DNA from: JANMDS01 sp031430575
Lineage (GTDB): Bacteria > Pseudomonadota > Gammaproteobacteria > Burkholderiales > Casimicrobiaceae
Direction: 5' to 3'
Length of the DNA stretch: 64,000 nucleotides
Assembly: GCA_031430575.1 (NCBI GenBank)
Contig: JANPBT010000043.1
Coordinates: 90,525 to 154,524 of the forward strand
The position numbers and the translations under genes were made by a program. The notes below the pieces were generated by a model. It worked only from the letters and a program-made list of their open reading frames with translations, searched no databases and was not told where the DNA came from. This document shows positions 35,715-44,265 of this stretch, piece by piece. The first letter of the stretch is position 1; the number at the start of each line of letters is the position of its first letter.

Positions 35715-37121
35715 ATGTCTGCCCGCACCCTTTACGACAAACTCTTTGACGCGCACGTTGTGCGTACCGACGCGGATGGCACTGCGTTACTTTATATTGA
35801 TCGGCATTTGGTTCACGAAGTCACCAGCCCGCAGGCCTTCGAAGGCTTGCGTCTTGCCGGGCGCAAGCCGTGGCGTAAAGAGAGCATCTTGGCGATGCCC
35901 GATCACAACACGCCGACGACACCGGGTTTTACAGTTATCGCGGATGCCGTGAGCCGCACCCAAGTTGAAACGCTCGATGAAAACGCGAAGTTACTTGGAC
36001 TGCGCTATTTTCCAATCGGCGACGTACGACGCGGCATCGTGCATGTCGTAGGTCCCGAGCAGGGGGCGACGTTGCCAGGAATGACCGTTGTTTGTGGCGA
36101 TTCCCACACCTCGACCCATGGCGCTTTTGCCGCGCTGGCCTTCGGCATTGGCACGAGTGAGGTCGAGCACGTTATGGCCACGCAGTGCTTGCCACAGCGC
36201 AAAGCGAAGTCGATGCTCGTGCGGGTCGACGGAATCTGCGCCGCAGGTATTACAGCAAAAGATATCGTGCTAGCGATCATCGGCAAAATCGGAACCGCGG
36301 GGGGCACTGGCTATGCGATTGAGTTTGGAGGCAGTGCGATTCGAGCGCTTTCTATGGAAGGTCGGATGACCGTTTGTAACATGGCCATTGAGGCAGGCGC
36401 GCGGGCTGGGATGGTGGCCTATGATGAGGTTACCGAGCGCTATTTGCACGGTCGGCCACTCGCGCCCAAGGGCGCCCTTTGGTCGCAGGCGACCCATTAT
36501 TGGCGCACATTGATCAGCGAGGCCGACGCAAAATTTGATCACGTGGTGACCTTAAATGGCACTGAAATTGCGCCGCAGGTTTCGTGGGGCACATCGCCAG
36601 AAATGGTAGCCACTATAAATGATCGTATTCCCGATCCAGAAAAAATCAAAGATAGCGTTAAGCGCGAAGGCGTGGAGCGGGCGCTGCAATACATGGGGCT
36701 CGCGCCCAACACGCCGATCGACCAGATCAAGATCGATAAAGTTTTTATAGGCTCGTGCACCAACTCCCGCATTGAAGATTTAAGGCTGGCCGCTGCGGTT
36801 GTAAAAGGGCGGCGTAAGGCGGCGAATGTGAAGGTTGCGATGGTTGTACCGGGCTCCGGCCTCATCAAAACCCAAGCAGAGGCAGAAGGTTTGGATCAAG
36901 TTTTTTTAGCCGCGGGTTTTGAGTGGCGGGAGCCGGGCTGCTCAATGTGCTTGGCAATGAATGATGATCGGCTGGAGCCGGGAGAGCGTTGTGCGTCAAC
37001 GAGCAATCGCAATTTTGAAGGCCGGCAGGGTGCTGGAGGGCGCACGCATTTGGTCAGCCCCGCGATGGCAGCTGCTGCTGGCATTGCAGGGCATTTTGTT
37101 GACGTACGCAAATTAGGTTAA
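35715..37121 (+). CDS. leuC: 3-isopropylmalate dehydratase large subunit
   Basis: An aconitase-family Fe-S enzyme of leucine synthesis (2-isopropylmalate to 3-isopropylmalate), acting with LeuD. 468 residues from ATG 35715; a longer frame upstream would overlap the divergent MBOAT gene. TLYDKLFDAHVV starts the protein, VCGDSHTSTHGAFAALAFGIGTSEVEHV carries substrate and first cluster residues, FIGSCTNSRIEDL holds the second Cys ligand, and GCSMCLAMND holds the last two. A perfect motif copy at 36233 reads Gly-Ile-Cys-Ala-Ala-Gly-Ile-Thr just before AKDIVLAIIGKIG, without apparent change of length against other LeuC proteins. Confidence 0.97.
   Translation: MSARTLYDKLFDAHVVRTDADGTALLYIDRHLVHEVTSPQAFEGLRLAGRKPWRKESILAMPDHNTPTTPGFTVIADAVSRTQVETLDENAKLLGLRYFPIGDVRRGIVHVVGPEQGATLPGMTVVCGDSHTSTHGAFAALAFGIGTSEVEHVMATQCLPQRKAKSMLVRVDGICAAGITAKDIVLAIIGKIGTAGGTGYAIEFGGSAIRALSMEGRMTVCNMAIEAGARAGMVAYDEVTERYLHGRPLAPKGALWSQATHYWRTLISEADAKFDHVVTLNGTEIAPQVSWGTSPEMVATINDRIPDPEKIKDSVKREGVERALQYMGLAPNTPIDQIKIDKVFIGSCTNSRIEDLRLAAAVVKGRRKAANVKVAMVVPGSGLIKTQAEAEGLDQVFLAAGFEWREPGCSMCLAMNDDRLEPGERCASTSNRNFEGRQGAGGRTHLVSPAMAAAAGIAGHFVDVRKLG
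36233..36251 (+). repeat. Interspersed motif copy in leuC
   Basis: Perfect 19-bp consensus; a 12-base partial copy (TGCGCCGCAGGT) lies at 36569-36580 in the same gene. Confidence 0.95.
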
Positions 37122-37127
37122 TTCATC

Positions 37128-37766
37128 ATGGAAAAATTTACGCTACACACGGGTATCGCAGTACCCCTCAATCGCGCGAATGTGGATACCGACGCGATCA
37201 TTCCGAAGCAATACTTAAAGTCAATCAAGCGCACAGGTTTTGGTCCAAACGCGTTTGATGAATGGCGCTATATGGATCGCAGCGAGCCCGGGCTCGATCA
37301 AAGCAAGCGACCGTTAAATCCAAATTTCGTGTTGAATCAGACGCGTTATAAAGGTGCGACGGTGCTTCTGGCCAAGCAAAATTTTGGCTGCGGCTCGTCG
37401 CGTGAGCACGCGCCTTGGGCACTCATGCAATTTGGCTTTAAAGTCATTATCGCGCCGAGCTACGGTGATATTTTTTATAACAATTCGCTCAATAATGGAT
37501 TGCTTGTGATCCGCTTAGCGGAGAGCGAAGTTGAGCGCTTGTTTGGCGCGTGCGAAGCCTTTCTAGGCTTTCAGCTTGTCGTCGATTTATCTTCACAGCA
37601 GGTGCGCTCGATGAACGGCGATATGGCGTTCGCGTTCGAGATCGCAGCCTCTCGAAAAGAACGGCTGCTTAATGGCTGGGACGACATAGGTCTGACGCTC
37701 AAGCACGCCGATGAGATTCGTGAATTCGAATCGCGGCGGCACGCACTGCAGCCGTGGTTTGCGTGA
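37128..37766 (+). CDS. leuD: 3-isopropylmalate dehydratase small subunit
   Basis: 212 residues, the swivel-domain partner of LeuC. N-terminal PLNRANVDTDAIIPKQYLKSI and GCGSSREHAPWALMQFGFKVIIAPSYGDIFYNNSLNNG are family signatures. It starts 6 bp after leuC and is cotranscribed. The usual next gene, leuB, is displaced by 1.6 kb through an inverted ATP-grasp gene. Confidence 0.97.
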   Translation: MEKFTLHTGIAVPLNRANVDTDAIIPKQYLKSIKRTGFGPNAFDEWRYMDRSEPGLDQSKRPLNPNFVLNQTRYKGATVLLAKQNFGCGSSREHAPWALMQFGFKVIIAPSYGDIFYNNSLNNGLLVIRLAESEVERLFGACEAFLGFQLVVDLSSQQVRSMNGDMAFAFEIAASRKERLLNGWDDIGLTLKHADEIREFESRRHALQPWFA

Positions 37767-37899
37767 GAATATCGTCTAGGTGAAGTTGAACTCAATTGTC
37801 GAGCTCAACTCAGCGGCTTCTCGGTATGTTCTATGCAGTAATCAAGTAGAGATGCTCGATACTGCCTTGTCGAGTACCGCCAATGCTTTCCGGAATATG

Positions 37900-37914
37900 G
37901 CAATTCAACTGCAT
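37900..37914 (+). repeat. 15-bp direct repeat, left side of the ATP-grasp gene
   Basis: GCAATTCAACTGCAT, identical to 39108-39122 on the other side of the inserted gene. The 37767-37920 gap contains nothing else recognisable. Confidence 0.8.
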
Positions 37915-37920
37915 TTTCAT

Positions 37921-39111
37921 CTATTTGAAACTGAGTAACCGCCGGGATAGTCGCAGAAATTTTTGAGGGGCATTTTTCACCATCCCAGACGAAAATTTCT
38001 TGATGTGAGCAATGAGTGGCTTAGGATCGCGCGAATCGGCATAAACCCCGTAAATTCGCGAGCGGAAAAGTAATCGCGGCACTAAATAGAGTAAACGAAA
38101 TGAGGCCAGCGGATCGCGCTCGCCATTGATCCAAATTACGCGCTCATTTAAGTTTTCGTTTTCTACAAAAGGCTCTAGTTTGCATTGAACGTTGTACTCG
38201 ATTAACGGGATGTTAACGCCCGAATGGATGCAAAGGGACACCCAAAAATCGGTACGTCCTACTGTCGGTTCGATAACCCATTTTTTGCCAATGCTATCGC
38301 GTTTGATCTCTAGAGAAACAGGTCCGCTGAGGCTTAAGCCTTCAAAAAATCGCTCGGTGTACTTAAGGAGCGCATCGTCCGAAAACGGGATCGCGATTGT
38401 GGTGTGTCCCATCGGTCTAGACTGAATTTTTCGGCCTTCGAAGTGAGCAACTGTGCGACCTTGATCAAGGTAAAGGGCGCAAAAACTAATTTGACGGTCA
38501 TCTCCTGGAATAAATTCTTGGACGATGAATGGGGCACTATTCGCGTGCGGTCGCAGCAATTTTTCGTAACGATCAGGTTGTGAAATCGTTATTGTTTTGA
38601 AACTAGAAAGTGGTCGCGACGGCTTTACGATAATAGGAAAGCGCATGTTGCTCGGGAGCAGATCGACACTCGTCAGTTTCGCGACAACGCAGGACATCGG
38701 ATAGTTTAGTTTTGTGTCGTGGCATCGACGTTCAATATTTTGCTTATCAAGCAACTCTGCCGTTGCTTGTGCGCAATGCCCCCAGCTAAGACTGTAGTAC
38801 TGACAGATCAAATCGGCTTGCTGACTGATCGATTCGATCATGTTGTCGTTCGTTAAGAAGAGTACGGGCTTTTGGTGTTTAAATTCAGCCTGCGCGAGTT
38901 GAACTAAATGAGAAATGAGCCCGTGCCCGTTGATGTCGTCAACAATGATTACGCGTGCGCTATTGGTTCTCGCTCCAGACGCGTTGGCGTGCTTTTCTAA
39001 ACCAATAACTTCTACGCCATCACGATTCAAGGCTCGGCAAAGTGCCAAGCCATGCGCACACAAGCCTACGACGACGGCGGGAACTGACTTCTTCTTTTTT
39101 TGAATCTGCAA
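37921..39111 (-). CDS. ATP-grasp carboligase-like protein inserted between leuD and leuB
   Basis: 396 residues from TTG 39111; the frame opens only at 39133 and AGGGA lies about 8 nt upstream, so an unusual start is likely. VVVGLCAHGLALCRALNRDGVEVIGLEK is a nucleotide-fold N-terminus, FPIIVKPSRPL is the first ATP-grasp Lys block, and EIKRDSIGKKWVIEPTVGRTDF the metal-binding block. It resembles COG3919-type ATP-grasp ligases found in surface-polysaccharide loci. It is opposite in direction to the leu genes, looks AT-richer than they do, carries no motif copy, and is flanked by exact 15-bp direct repeats. I read it as a transferred single-gene insertion. Reaction and substrate unknown. Confidence 0.8.
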   Translation of the reverse strand: MQIQKKKKSVPAVVVGLCAHGLALCRALNRDGVEVIGLEKHANASGARTNSARVIIVDDINGHGLISHLVQLAQAEFKHQKPVLFLTNDNMIESISQQADLICQYYSLSWGHCAQATAELLDKQNIERRCHDTKLNYPMSCVVAKLTSVDLLPSNMRFPIIVKPSRPLSSFKTITISQPDRYEKLLRPHANSAPFIVQEFIPGDDRQISFCALYLDQGRTVAHFEGRKIQSRPMGHTTIAIPFSDDALLKYTERFFEGLSLSGPVSLEIKRDSIGKKWVIEPTVGRTDFWVSLCIHSGVNIPLIEYNVQCKLEPFVENENLNERVIWINGERDPLASFRLLYLVPRLLFRSRIYGVYADSRDPKPLIAHIKKFSSGMVKNAPQKFLRLSRRLLSFK

Positions 39112-39122
39112 TTCAACTGCAT
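39108..39122 (+). repeat. 15-bp direct repeat, right side of the ATP-grasp gene
   Basis: GCAATTCAACTGCAT, identical to 37900-37914; it overlaps the proposed TTG start of the ATP-grasp gene. The remaining 39123-39360 before leuB shows no gene. Confidence 0.8.
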
Positions 39123-39360
39123 CCCTGTTGGATCAAAAGCGGCACGTATTTCAAAGTTTGTCGCGCCTTTAAACCTTGTTTTTGAATATTCTCATTGTCG
39201 CATTTTTTGGCTGTGTTTTTTGGGAGGCTCGTAGGCCGCCTTACTAATGAAGTCAATGAGCCGCTACGGTCGCGAGGACAGCCCGCTTCGCTTACGCTAC
39301 GTTTTGTGCAACACCTATACTGCGCTCTAACTTTTAGAAGCTCTCGGTAGCGACTCCCCA

Positions 39361-40425
39361 ATGAAAATCCTTATTCTCCCCGGCGACGGTATCGGCCCTG
39401 AAATCGTGACTCAAGCAACCCGTGTGCTTGAAAAATTTAGATCTGAAGGTTTACCCATTCACTTGAGTAACGGCCAATTAGGCGGCGCCGCTTTTGATGC
39501 ACACGGCCACCCGTATCCAGCCGATACGCAAGCCAAAGCTAGGGCTGCTGATGCGATATTGCTTGGGTCTGTAGGCGGCCCGCAATACGATACGCTGCCG
39601 CGTGCCATGCGCCCGGAGCAAGGGCTGCTTGGCATTCGTAAAGATTTGAAACTCTTTGCAAACTTACGCCCAGCGATGCTTTACCCCGAGCTGGCGGAAT
39701 CGTCTTCGCTGAAGCCTGAAATTGTGGCTGGGTTAGACATCATGATTATCCGAGAGCTAACGGGTGATATTTACTTTGGCCAGCCGCGCGGTCGCCGTAT
39801 GAATTCGGCAGGCGAGGACGAAGGTTTTGACACGATGCATTACGCCGTGAGTGAAATTGAGCGGATCGCGCGGGTTGGCTTTGAGACTGCACGAAAGCGC
39901 AACAAAAAGCTGTGTTCCGTGGATAAAGCCAATGTTCTCGATACTTCAATTTTGTGGCGTGAAGTGGTTACTCGCTTAGGCGCAGAGTACCAGGATGTAG
40001 AGCTTTCCCATATGTACGTCGATAACGCCGCGATGCAGCTTGTGCGTGCACCAAAGCAATTTGACGTCATCGTCACCGGCAATATTTTTGGAGATATTTT
40101 GTCCGACGAGGCATCAATGCTGGCCGGCTCAATCGGATTGTTGCCTTCCGCATCGCTTGACGCGAACAACAAAGGGCTATACGAGCCCATTCACGGCAGC
40201 GCACCAGATATTGCAGGTCAAGATAAAGCCAACCCGATTGCCACGATTTTGTCGCTTGCCATGATGTTTCGTTACAGTTTTGGGCGCACCGACATCGCTG
40301 ATCGCATCGATAGCGCTGTACGGGCGGTGCTAAAGCACGGTTATCGCACGGGGGACATCGCATTGGCCAGCGAGACGCGCATCGGCACAAAAGCCATGGG
40401 TGACGCTATCCTAAATGCATTATGA
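39361..40425 (+). CDS. leuB: 3-isopropylmalate dehydrogenase
   Basis: NAD-dependent oxidation and decarboxylation of 3-isopropylmalate in leucine synthesis. 354 residues; ILILPGDGIGPEIVTQA at the N-terminus, LLGSVGGPQYDTLPRAMRPEQGLLGIRK, IIRELTGDIYFGQPRG and NIFGDILSDEASMLAGSIGLLPSASL are all diagnostic. It is separated from leuCD by the inserted gene and so needs its own promoter; no clear ribosome-binding site is visible before the ATG. In many betaproteobacteria asd follows leuB; here fimV follows directly. Confidence 0.97.
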   Translation: MKILILPGDGIGPEIVTQATRVLEKFRSEGLPIHLSNGQLGGAAFDAHGHPYPADTQAKARAADAILLGSVGGPQYDTLPRAMRPEQGLLGIRKDLKLFANLRPAMLYPELAESSSLKPEIVAGLDIMIIRELTGDIYFGQPRGRRMNSAGEDEGFDTMHYAVSEIERIARVGFETARKRNKKLCSVDKANVLDTSILWREVVTRLGAEYQDVELSHMYVDNAAMQLVRAPKQFDVIVTGNIFGDILSDEASMLAGSIGLLPSASLDANNKGLYEPIHGSAPDIAGQDKANPIATILSLAMMFRYSFGRTDIADRIDSAVRAVLKHGYRTGDIALASETRIGTKAMGDAILNAL

Positions 40426-40453
40426 GCCGAATTCGCACCAAAATTACCACGTT

Positions 40454-40468
40454 TGCGCCGCAGGTATT
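40454..40468 (+). repeat. Interspersed motif copy between leuB and fimV
   Basis: TGCGCCGCAGGTATT, 28 bp after the leuB stop. Confidence 0.88.
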
Positions 40469-40548
40469 TGATTATCGGTGGTTTTCTCTTGCCGCCGACA
40501 GCAAGCGGTGCTAACGTCTCAATCCTGAATAACCCAAGAGAATATTCC

Positions 40549-43359
40549 ATGGTCCGTCAGGTCAAAACACGACCGGCTCTTGCGAGCCGAAATGCGATGC
40601 GCCCAATTGTGGCGGCATTGGCTGCGGCTGGCCTCAGCTTTATACCCGGGAGCGCTCTCGCGCTTGGCTTGGGAAAGCTCAACGTAACCTCAGCGCTCGG
40701 CCAGCCACTCAACGGTTCAATCGAGCTCTTCCTCGATCAAGGCGAGACGATTGAATCCGTGCGCGCGCGCGTGGCGAGCCCTGATGTTTATCGCCAACAA
40801 AACTTAGAGTATTCCGCTTCGCTTCAGCGCATTCGAATCGCGCCACAAATCCAAGGCAATCGCGCCATACTTGTAGTCAGCTCGACCACTGCAGTCCAAG
40901 AGCCGTATTTGGATCTGCTCGTTGAGGTCAACTCACCGACCGGTCGGATTGTGAGGGAATACGTTTTCTTGCTTGACCCGCCTGGCGTGGCAACGGCACA
41001 AGCGGTTGAGCCCAACGCCCCGCCACGCCCAATTATCTTGCCTGCGCCCATCGTGGCTGCCCCGACTCAAGCGCCCGTTCCAGCGTCACCGCCAATCGTT
41101 TATGCACCGCCACCTGCTCCAGTGAGCGGATCGGTCGTGGCTGCGCCGACGCCAACACCACGCGCAGTGAGCGCCCCAGCGCCATCACCGAAGCGCGCAG
41201 TCGTCAGAGCCGCACCACCTGCAATACCGCTCACAACGGGCGAAAAAACGGTTGTTGCCAAAGTGGGTGAATCGCTTTCTGTGATTGCGGATCGCAATTA
41301 CGTGAGAGGCGTTTCCCTTGAGCAAATGATGATCGCGATGCAACGTGCAAACCCCGACGCGTTTGTGAATGGCAATATCAACGTCTTGCGTGCAGGCGCG
41401 AAGATTCGAATCCCATCATCCGCTGATGCGACTGGCGTTTCGATTGCTGACGCAGTGAGCGAAGTGCGTGCGCAAACCGAAAGTTGGCGCGGGTATCAAT
41501 CGCGCGTTGCAGACCGCGTGCCCTTAGTTTCCGGTGCAGCTGGCAGTGCCACCGTCACCGGAAAAATTTCCACGGTCACGCCTAACGAGCCTTCCGCAAA
41601 AGCCAAAGTGGATCGTCTGCAAGTATCGCAAGCAAGCAAAGCAACTGCGGCTAAAGAAGATGAAACCGCTAAGAAAAAAGCCGCTACGGAAGCGGAATCT
41701 CGCAAGAAAGAGCTCGAAAAATCTGTTGCCGATCTAAAAGCCGCGCTGGCAGTAAAAAGCGCGCCGATGACGGAAGCCCAGAAAAAAGCGGAAATGCCGA
41801 AAGTCGCGCTCGCGCCTGTTCCAACGTTAGCGCCAACAGCAGCACCAACGCCAGCGCCGACGAGCGCTACTGCGGCAACGGTCGCACCCGCTGGCACTCC
41901 GGTCAAAGCGGCTGAAGTAAAGAAGGAAGAGCCAAAGCCGACCGCAGCACCGACGCCTGCTCCAACGGCGGCACCAACTGCAGCGCCAACGCCGGCTCCG
42001 ACGCCGGCGCCGACCCCAGCACCGACTCAAGCGCCGACAGCGGCACCAACACCCGCGCCGACGTCAATGCCTAAAGTTGCTGTTGCGGCAGCGCCAGAGC
42101 CGGATTTATTCGATTCGATCAACCCGCTTTATGCTGGTCTGGGTGCATTGGCGGCGCTTGCTGCCGGGGCGTTTGCGTTTACCCGTCGCCGCAAAAAAGG
42201 TGGCGAAGATGATGGCGAGCCTACTTTGGCGCGAAGCGCCATTGTTGACACGCAAGCGTCACCAAATACTGTTTTTGGCGAAGCGAGTATGGCGGGCGGC
42301 GATGCCGTCAACACTAAAACCGGTTTGCTTGCGCCAAGTCAATTTAGCCGCAGCGGCTTTGGCACGATTGATGCGGGCGATGTTGATCCCGTGGCCGAGG
42401 CCGATGTTTACATTGCTTACGGTCGAGAGACGCAAGCGGAAGAGATTTTGCTTGAGGCGATTAAGCATGACCCCGCGCGCGTTGAAGTGCGCCAAAAATT
42501 GCTTGAGGTTTACGGTTTACTGGGCCGTCGCGAGTCGTTTGATCAACAGCTCGCGCAGCTGGCGACAGAGCAAGCGAGTAACCCGGAGGGCTGGGCAAAT
42601 TCAGCTGCGATCGCCAAGCGCTTTTACCCCGATCACCCGCAAACTGCAGGCGCGCCCGTGGCGGCAGTATCGCCTGGTAGCGGGCTTGCCGCGGTTGCGG
42701 CAACCGGTGCAATGGGTGCAGTTGTCGCGTCGGCAGTGGCCACGCGCGCAAGTGCGTCTCCATTCTCAAGCGGCTTGCTCGATTCTCCTGCTGCGTCACC
42801 ACCCGCGCCGATGATTTTCGACGACCGACCCAAGCCACGCGTAGAGCCTGATATCAATATGGGCGCGCTTGATTTCACGCTGGATGACGGACTGAAAGTA
42901 CCCACGTTGCGTCGACCTACTGTAATGGGCGAATTTTTAAATCAACCTGCTGCACCTGCTGCAATCGCGCCCGTCGCGAAAGCGACGACGGAGTTTAAGG
43001 GCGGGCTTGAAGATGATTTGGCAGATCTAGAAGCTGGGCTCGCGCGCGCGATGGAGCGAAGCGGTTCATCGTTTAGTCAGATGGATCGCGATTCTGTGAT
43101 GACGGGGAGCAAATTATCGCCAGCATTGAAAGCCGCATCCCTTGACCTCGGAATGGATCCTTCAAAATCGTTTACGCCTGTGCAATCGTCAAAACTAGAA
43201 GTCCGGTTTGAAGATGCTGCGACTAAGCTCGATCTAGCGAAAGCATATGAAGAAATGGGTGATAAAGACGGTGCCCGCGAAATTTTGATGGAAGTATTGC
43301 GTGAAGGCAACGAACAGCAGCGCAAAGACGCTCAAAATTTGATTGATCGTTTGAAGTAA
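40549..43359 (+). CDS. fimV: FimV-type peptidoglycan-binding pilus assembly/polarity protein
   Basis: 936 residues from ATG 40549, preceded by AAGAG at 40536-40540. A signal sequence ends at GSALALGLGKLNVTSALGQPLNG, the FimV N-terminal domain, followed by a Pro/Ala linker. A LysM-like domain (TVVAKVGESLSVIADRN to LRAGAKIRIP) follows, then a coiled-coil Ala/Lys/Glu stretch. A second linker of repeated A-P-T-P units (residues 450-540) precedes one membrane span (LYAGLGALAALAAGAFAF) and a basic stop. The C-terminal cytoplasmic part holds TPR-like helices (DPVAEADVYIAYGRETQAEEIL) and the FimV C-terminal domain (TKLDLAKAYEEMGDKDGAREIL). FimV acts in type IV pilus function, c-di-GMP and polar localisation. 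It is coupled by position to truA, as in many proteobacteria. Confidence 0.92.
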   Translation: MVRQVKTRPALASRNAMRPIVAALAAAGLSFIPGSALALGLGKLNVTSALGQPLNGSIELFLDQGETIESVRARVASPDVYRQQNLEYSASLQRIRIAPQIQGNRAILVVSSTTAVQEPYLDLLVEVNSPTGRIVREYVFLLDPPGVATAQAVEPNAPPRPIILPAPIVAAPTQAPVPASPPIVYAPPPAPVSGSVVAAPTPTPRAVSAPAPSPKRAVVRAAPPAIPLTTGEKTVVAKVGESLSVIADRNYVRGVSLEQMMIAMQRANPDAFVNGNINVLRAGAKIRIPSSADATGVSIADAVSEVRAQTESWRGYQSRVADRVPLVSGAAGSATVTGKISTVTPNEPSAKAKVDRLQVSQASKATAAKEDETAKKKAATEAESRKKELEKSVADLKAALAVKSAPMTEAQKKAEMPKVALAPVPTLAPTAAPTPAPTSATAATVAPAGTPVKAAEVKKEEPKPTAAPTPAPTAAPTAAPTPAPTPAPTPAPTQAPTAAPTPAPTSMPKVAVAAAPEPDLFDSINPLYAGLGALAALAAGAFAFTRRRKKGGEDDGEPTLARSAIVDTQASPNTVFGEASMAGGDAVNTKTGLLAPSQFSRSGFGTIDAGDVDPVAEADVYIAYGRETQAEEILLEAIKHDPARVEVRQKLLEVYGLLGRRESFDQQLAQLATEQASNPEGWANSAAIAKRFYPDHPQTAGAPVAAVSPGSGLAAVAATGAMGAVVASAVATRASASPFSSGLLDSPAASPPAPMIFDDRPKPRVEPDINMGALDFTLDDGLKVPTLRRPTVMGEFLNQPAAPAAIAPVAKATTEFKGGLEDDLADLEAGLARAMERSGSSFSQMDRDSVMTGSKLSPALKAASLDLGMDPSKSFTPVQSSKLEVRFEDAATKLDLAKAYEEMGDKDGAREILMEVLREGNEQQRKDAQNLIDRLK

Positions 43360-43425
43360 ATTTGATGCAGTAACCCACGGGCGCGTTTGTGCATTGCACA
43401 CGCGCTCTTTTTATTTGAGGATCGT

Positions 43426-44202
43426 GTGATTGCGCTGGGTATTGAGTACGACGGACGGGCATTTTGTGGCTGGCAACGTCAGGCGCAGGGCGAACGCACG
43501 ATCCAAGCCGCCGTTGAAACGGCGATTAGCGCAATTGCTGGGATGCCGCAGTTTGCGACGGCCGCAGGCCGCACCGATACCGGCGTCCATGCCGCGCTGC
43601 AGGTTGTTCATTTCGCACCGGCGGTAGTGCGCCCACTCACAGCGTGGGTGCGCGGGGTGAATGCCCATTTGCCTGCAGACGTCAGCGTGCGTTGGGGTGT
43701 CGAGGTCGCGGCTGATTTTCATGCCCGGTTTTCTGCGGTCTCGCGGCAATATATCTATTGGTTGGGTGACCGCCCAACGCGCTCTGCATTGGCGCATGGG
43801 CGCGTGGGTTGGACGCATCTGCCGCTTAACGCCCCGCTCATGCACGAAGCGTCTCAATCGCTTGTGGGTACACATGATTTTTCGAGCTTTCGCGCCAGTG
43901 CATGCCAAGCAAAATCACCCGTAAAAACGGTGCAAAGCATTCGCATCGTTCGCGTCGGCGAGCGCATCCGAATGGATATTCAGGCCAACGCTTTTTTGCA
44001 TCATATGGTGCGCAATATTGTCGGAGCCCTGGTTTACGTCGGCGCTGAGAAAATACCTGCGGCGCAGATTTCGACGCTTTTAGCTGAAAAAAATCGGGCG
44101 CACGCGCCGCCAACCTTCGCGCCCGACGGGCTTTACCTTGCGGGTATTCAATACCCAGCGCATTTCGCAATTCCCGAGGCGTTTGTCGATGTTGTGATGT
44201 AA
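43426..44202 (+). CDS. truA: tRNA pseudouridine(38-40) synthase
   Basis: A 258-residue pseudouridine synthase for positions 38-40 of tRNA. I chose GTG 43426, with GAGG at 43417-43420, so that the product begins VIALGIEYDGRAFCGWQRQ as in the family. ATAAGRTDTGVHA contains the catalytic Asp, and FHARFSAVSRQYIYWL, FRASACQAKSPVKTV and NAFLHHMVRNIVGALVYVG are conserved blocks. A motif copy at 44052 gives Ile-Pro-Ala-Ala-Gln-Ile at a surface position with no change in expected length. Confidence 0.95.
   Translation: MIALGIEYDGRAFCGWQRQAQGERTIQAAVETAISAIAGMPQFATAAGRTDTGVHAALQVVHFAPAVVRPLTAWVRGVNAHLPADVSVRWGVEVAADFHARFSAVSRQYIYWLGDRPTRSALAHGRVGWTHLPLNAPLMHEASQSLVGTHDFSSFRASACQAKSPVKTVQSIRIVRVGERIRMDIQANAFLHHMVRNIVGALVYVGAEKIPAAQISTLLAEKNRAHAPPTFAPDGLYLAGIQYPAHFAIPEAFVDVVM
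44052..44070 (-). repeat. Interspersed motif copy in truA
   Basis: Perfect reverse-consensus copy, in frame as Ile-Pro-Ala-Ala-Gln-Ile. Confidence 0.95.
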
Positions 44203-44228
44203 GTGCGGCCGTGCAGCAATACGCCGTA

Positions 44229-44246
44229 AACTGCGCCGCAGGTATT
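44229..44246 (+). repeat. Interspersed motif copy between truA and argJ
   Basis: AACTGCGCCGCAGGTATT, 27 bp after truA and 20 bp before the argJ start. Confidence 0.92.
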
Positions 44247-44265
44247 TGCTTATTTGAAAGAGTTC

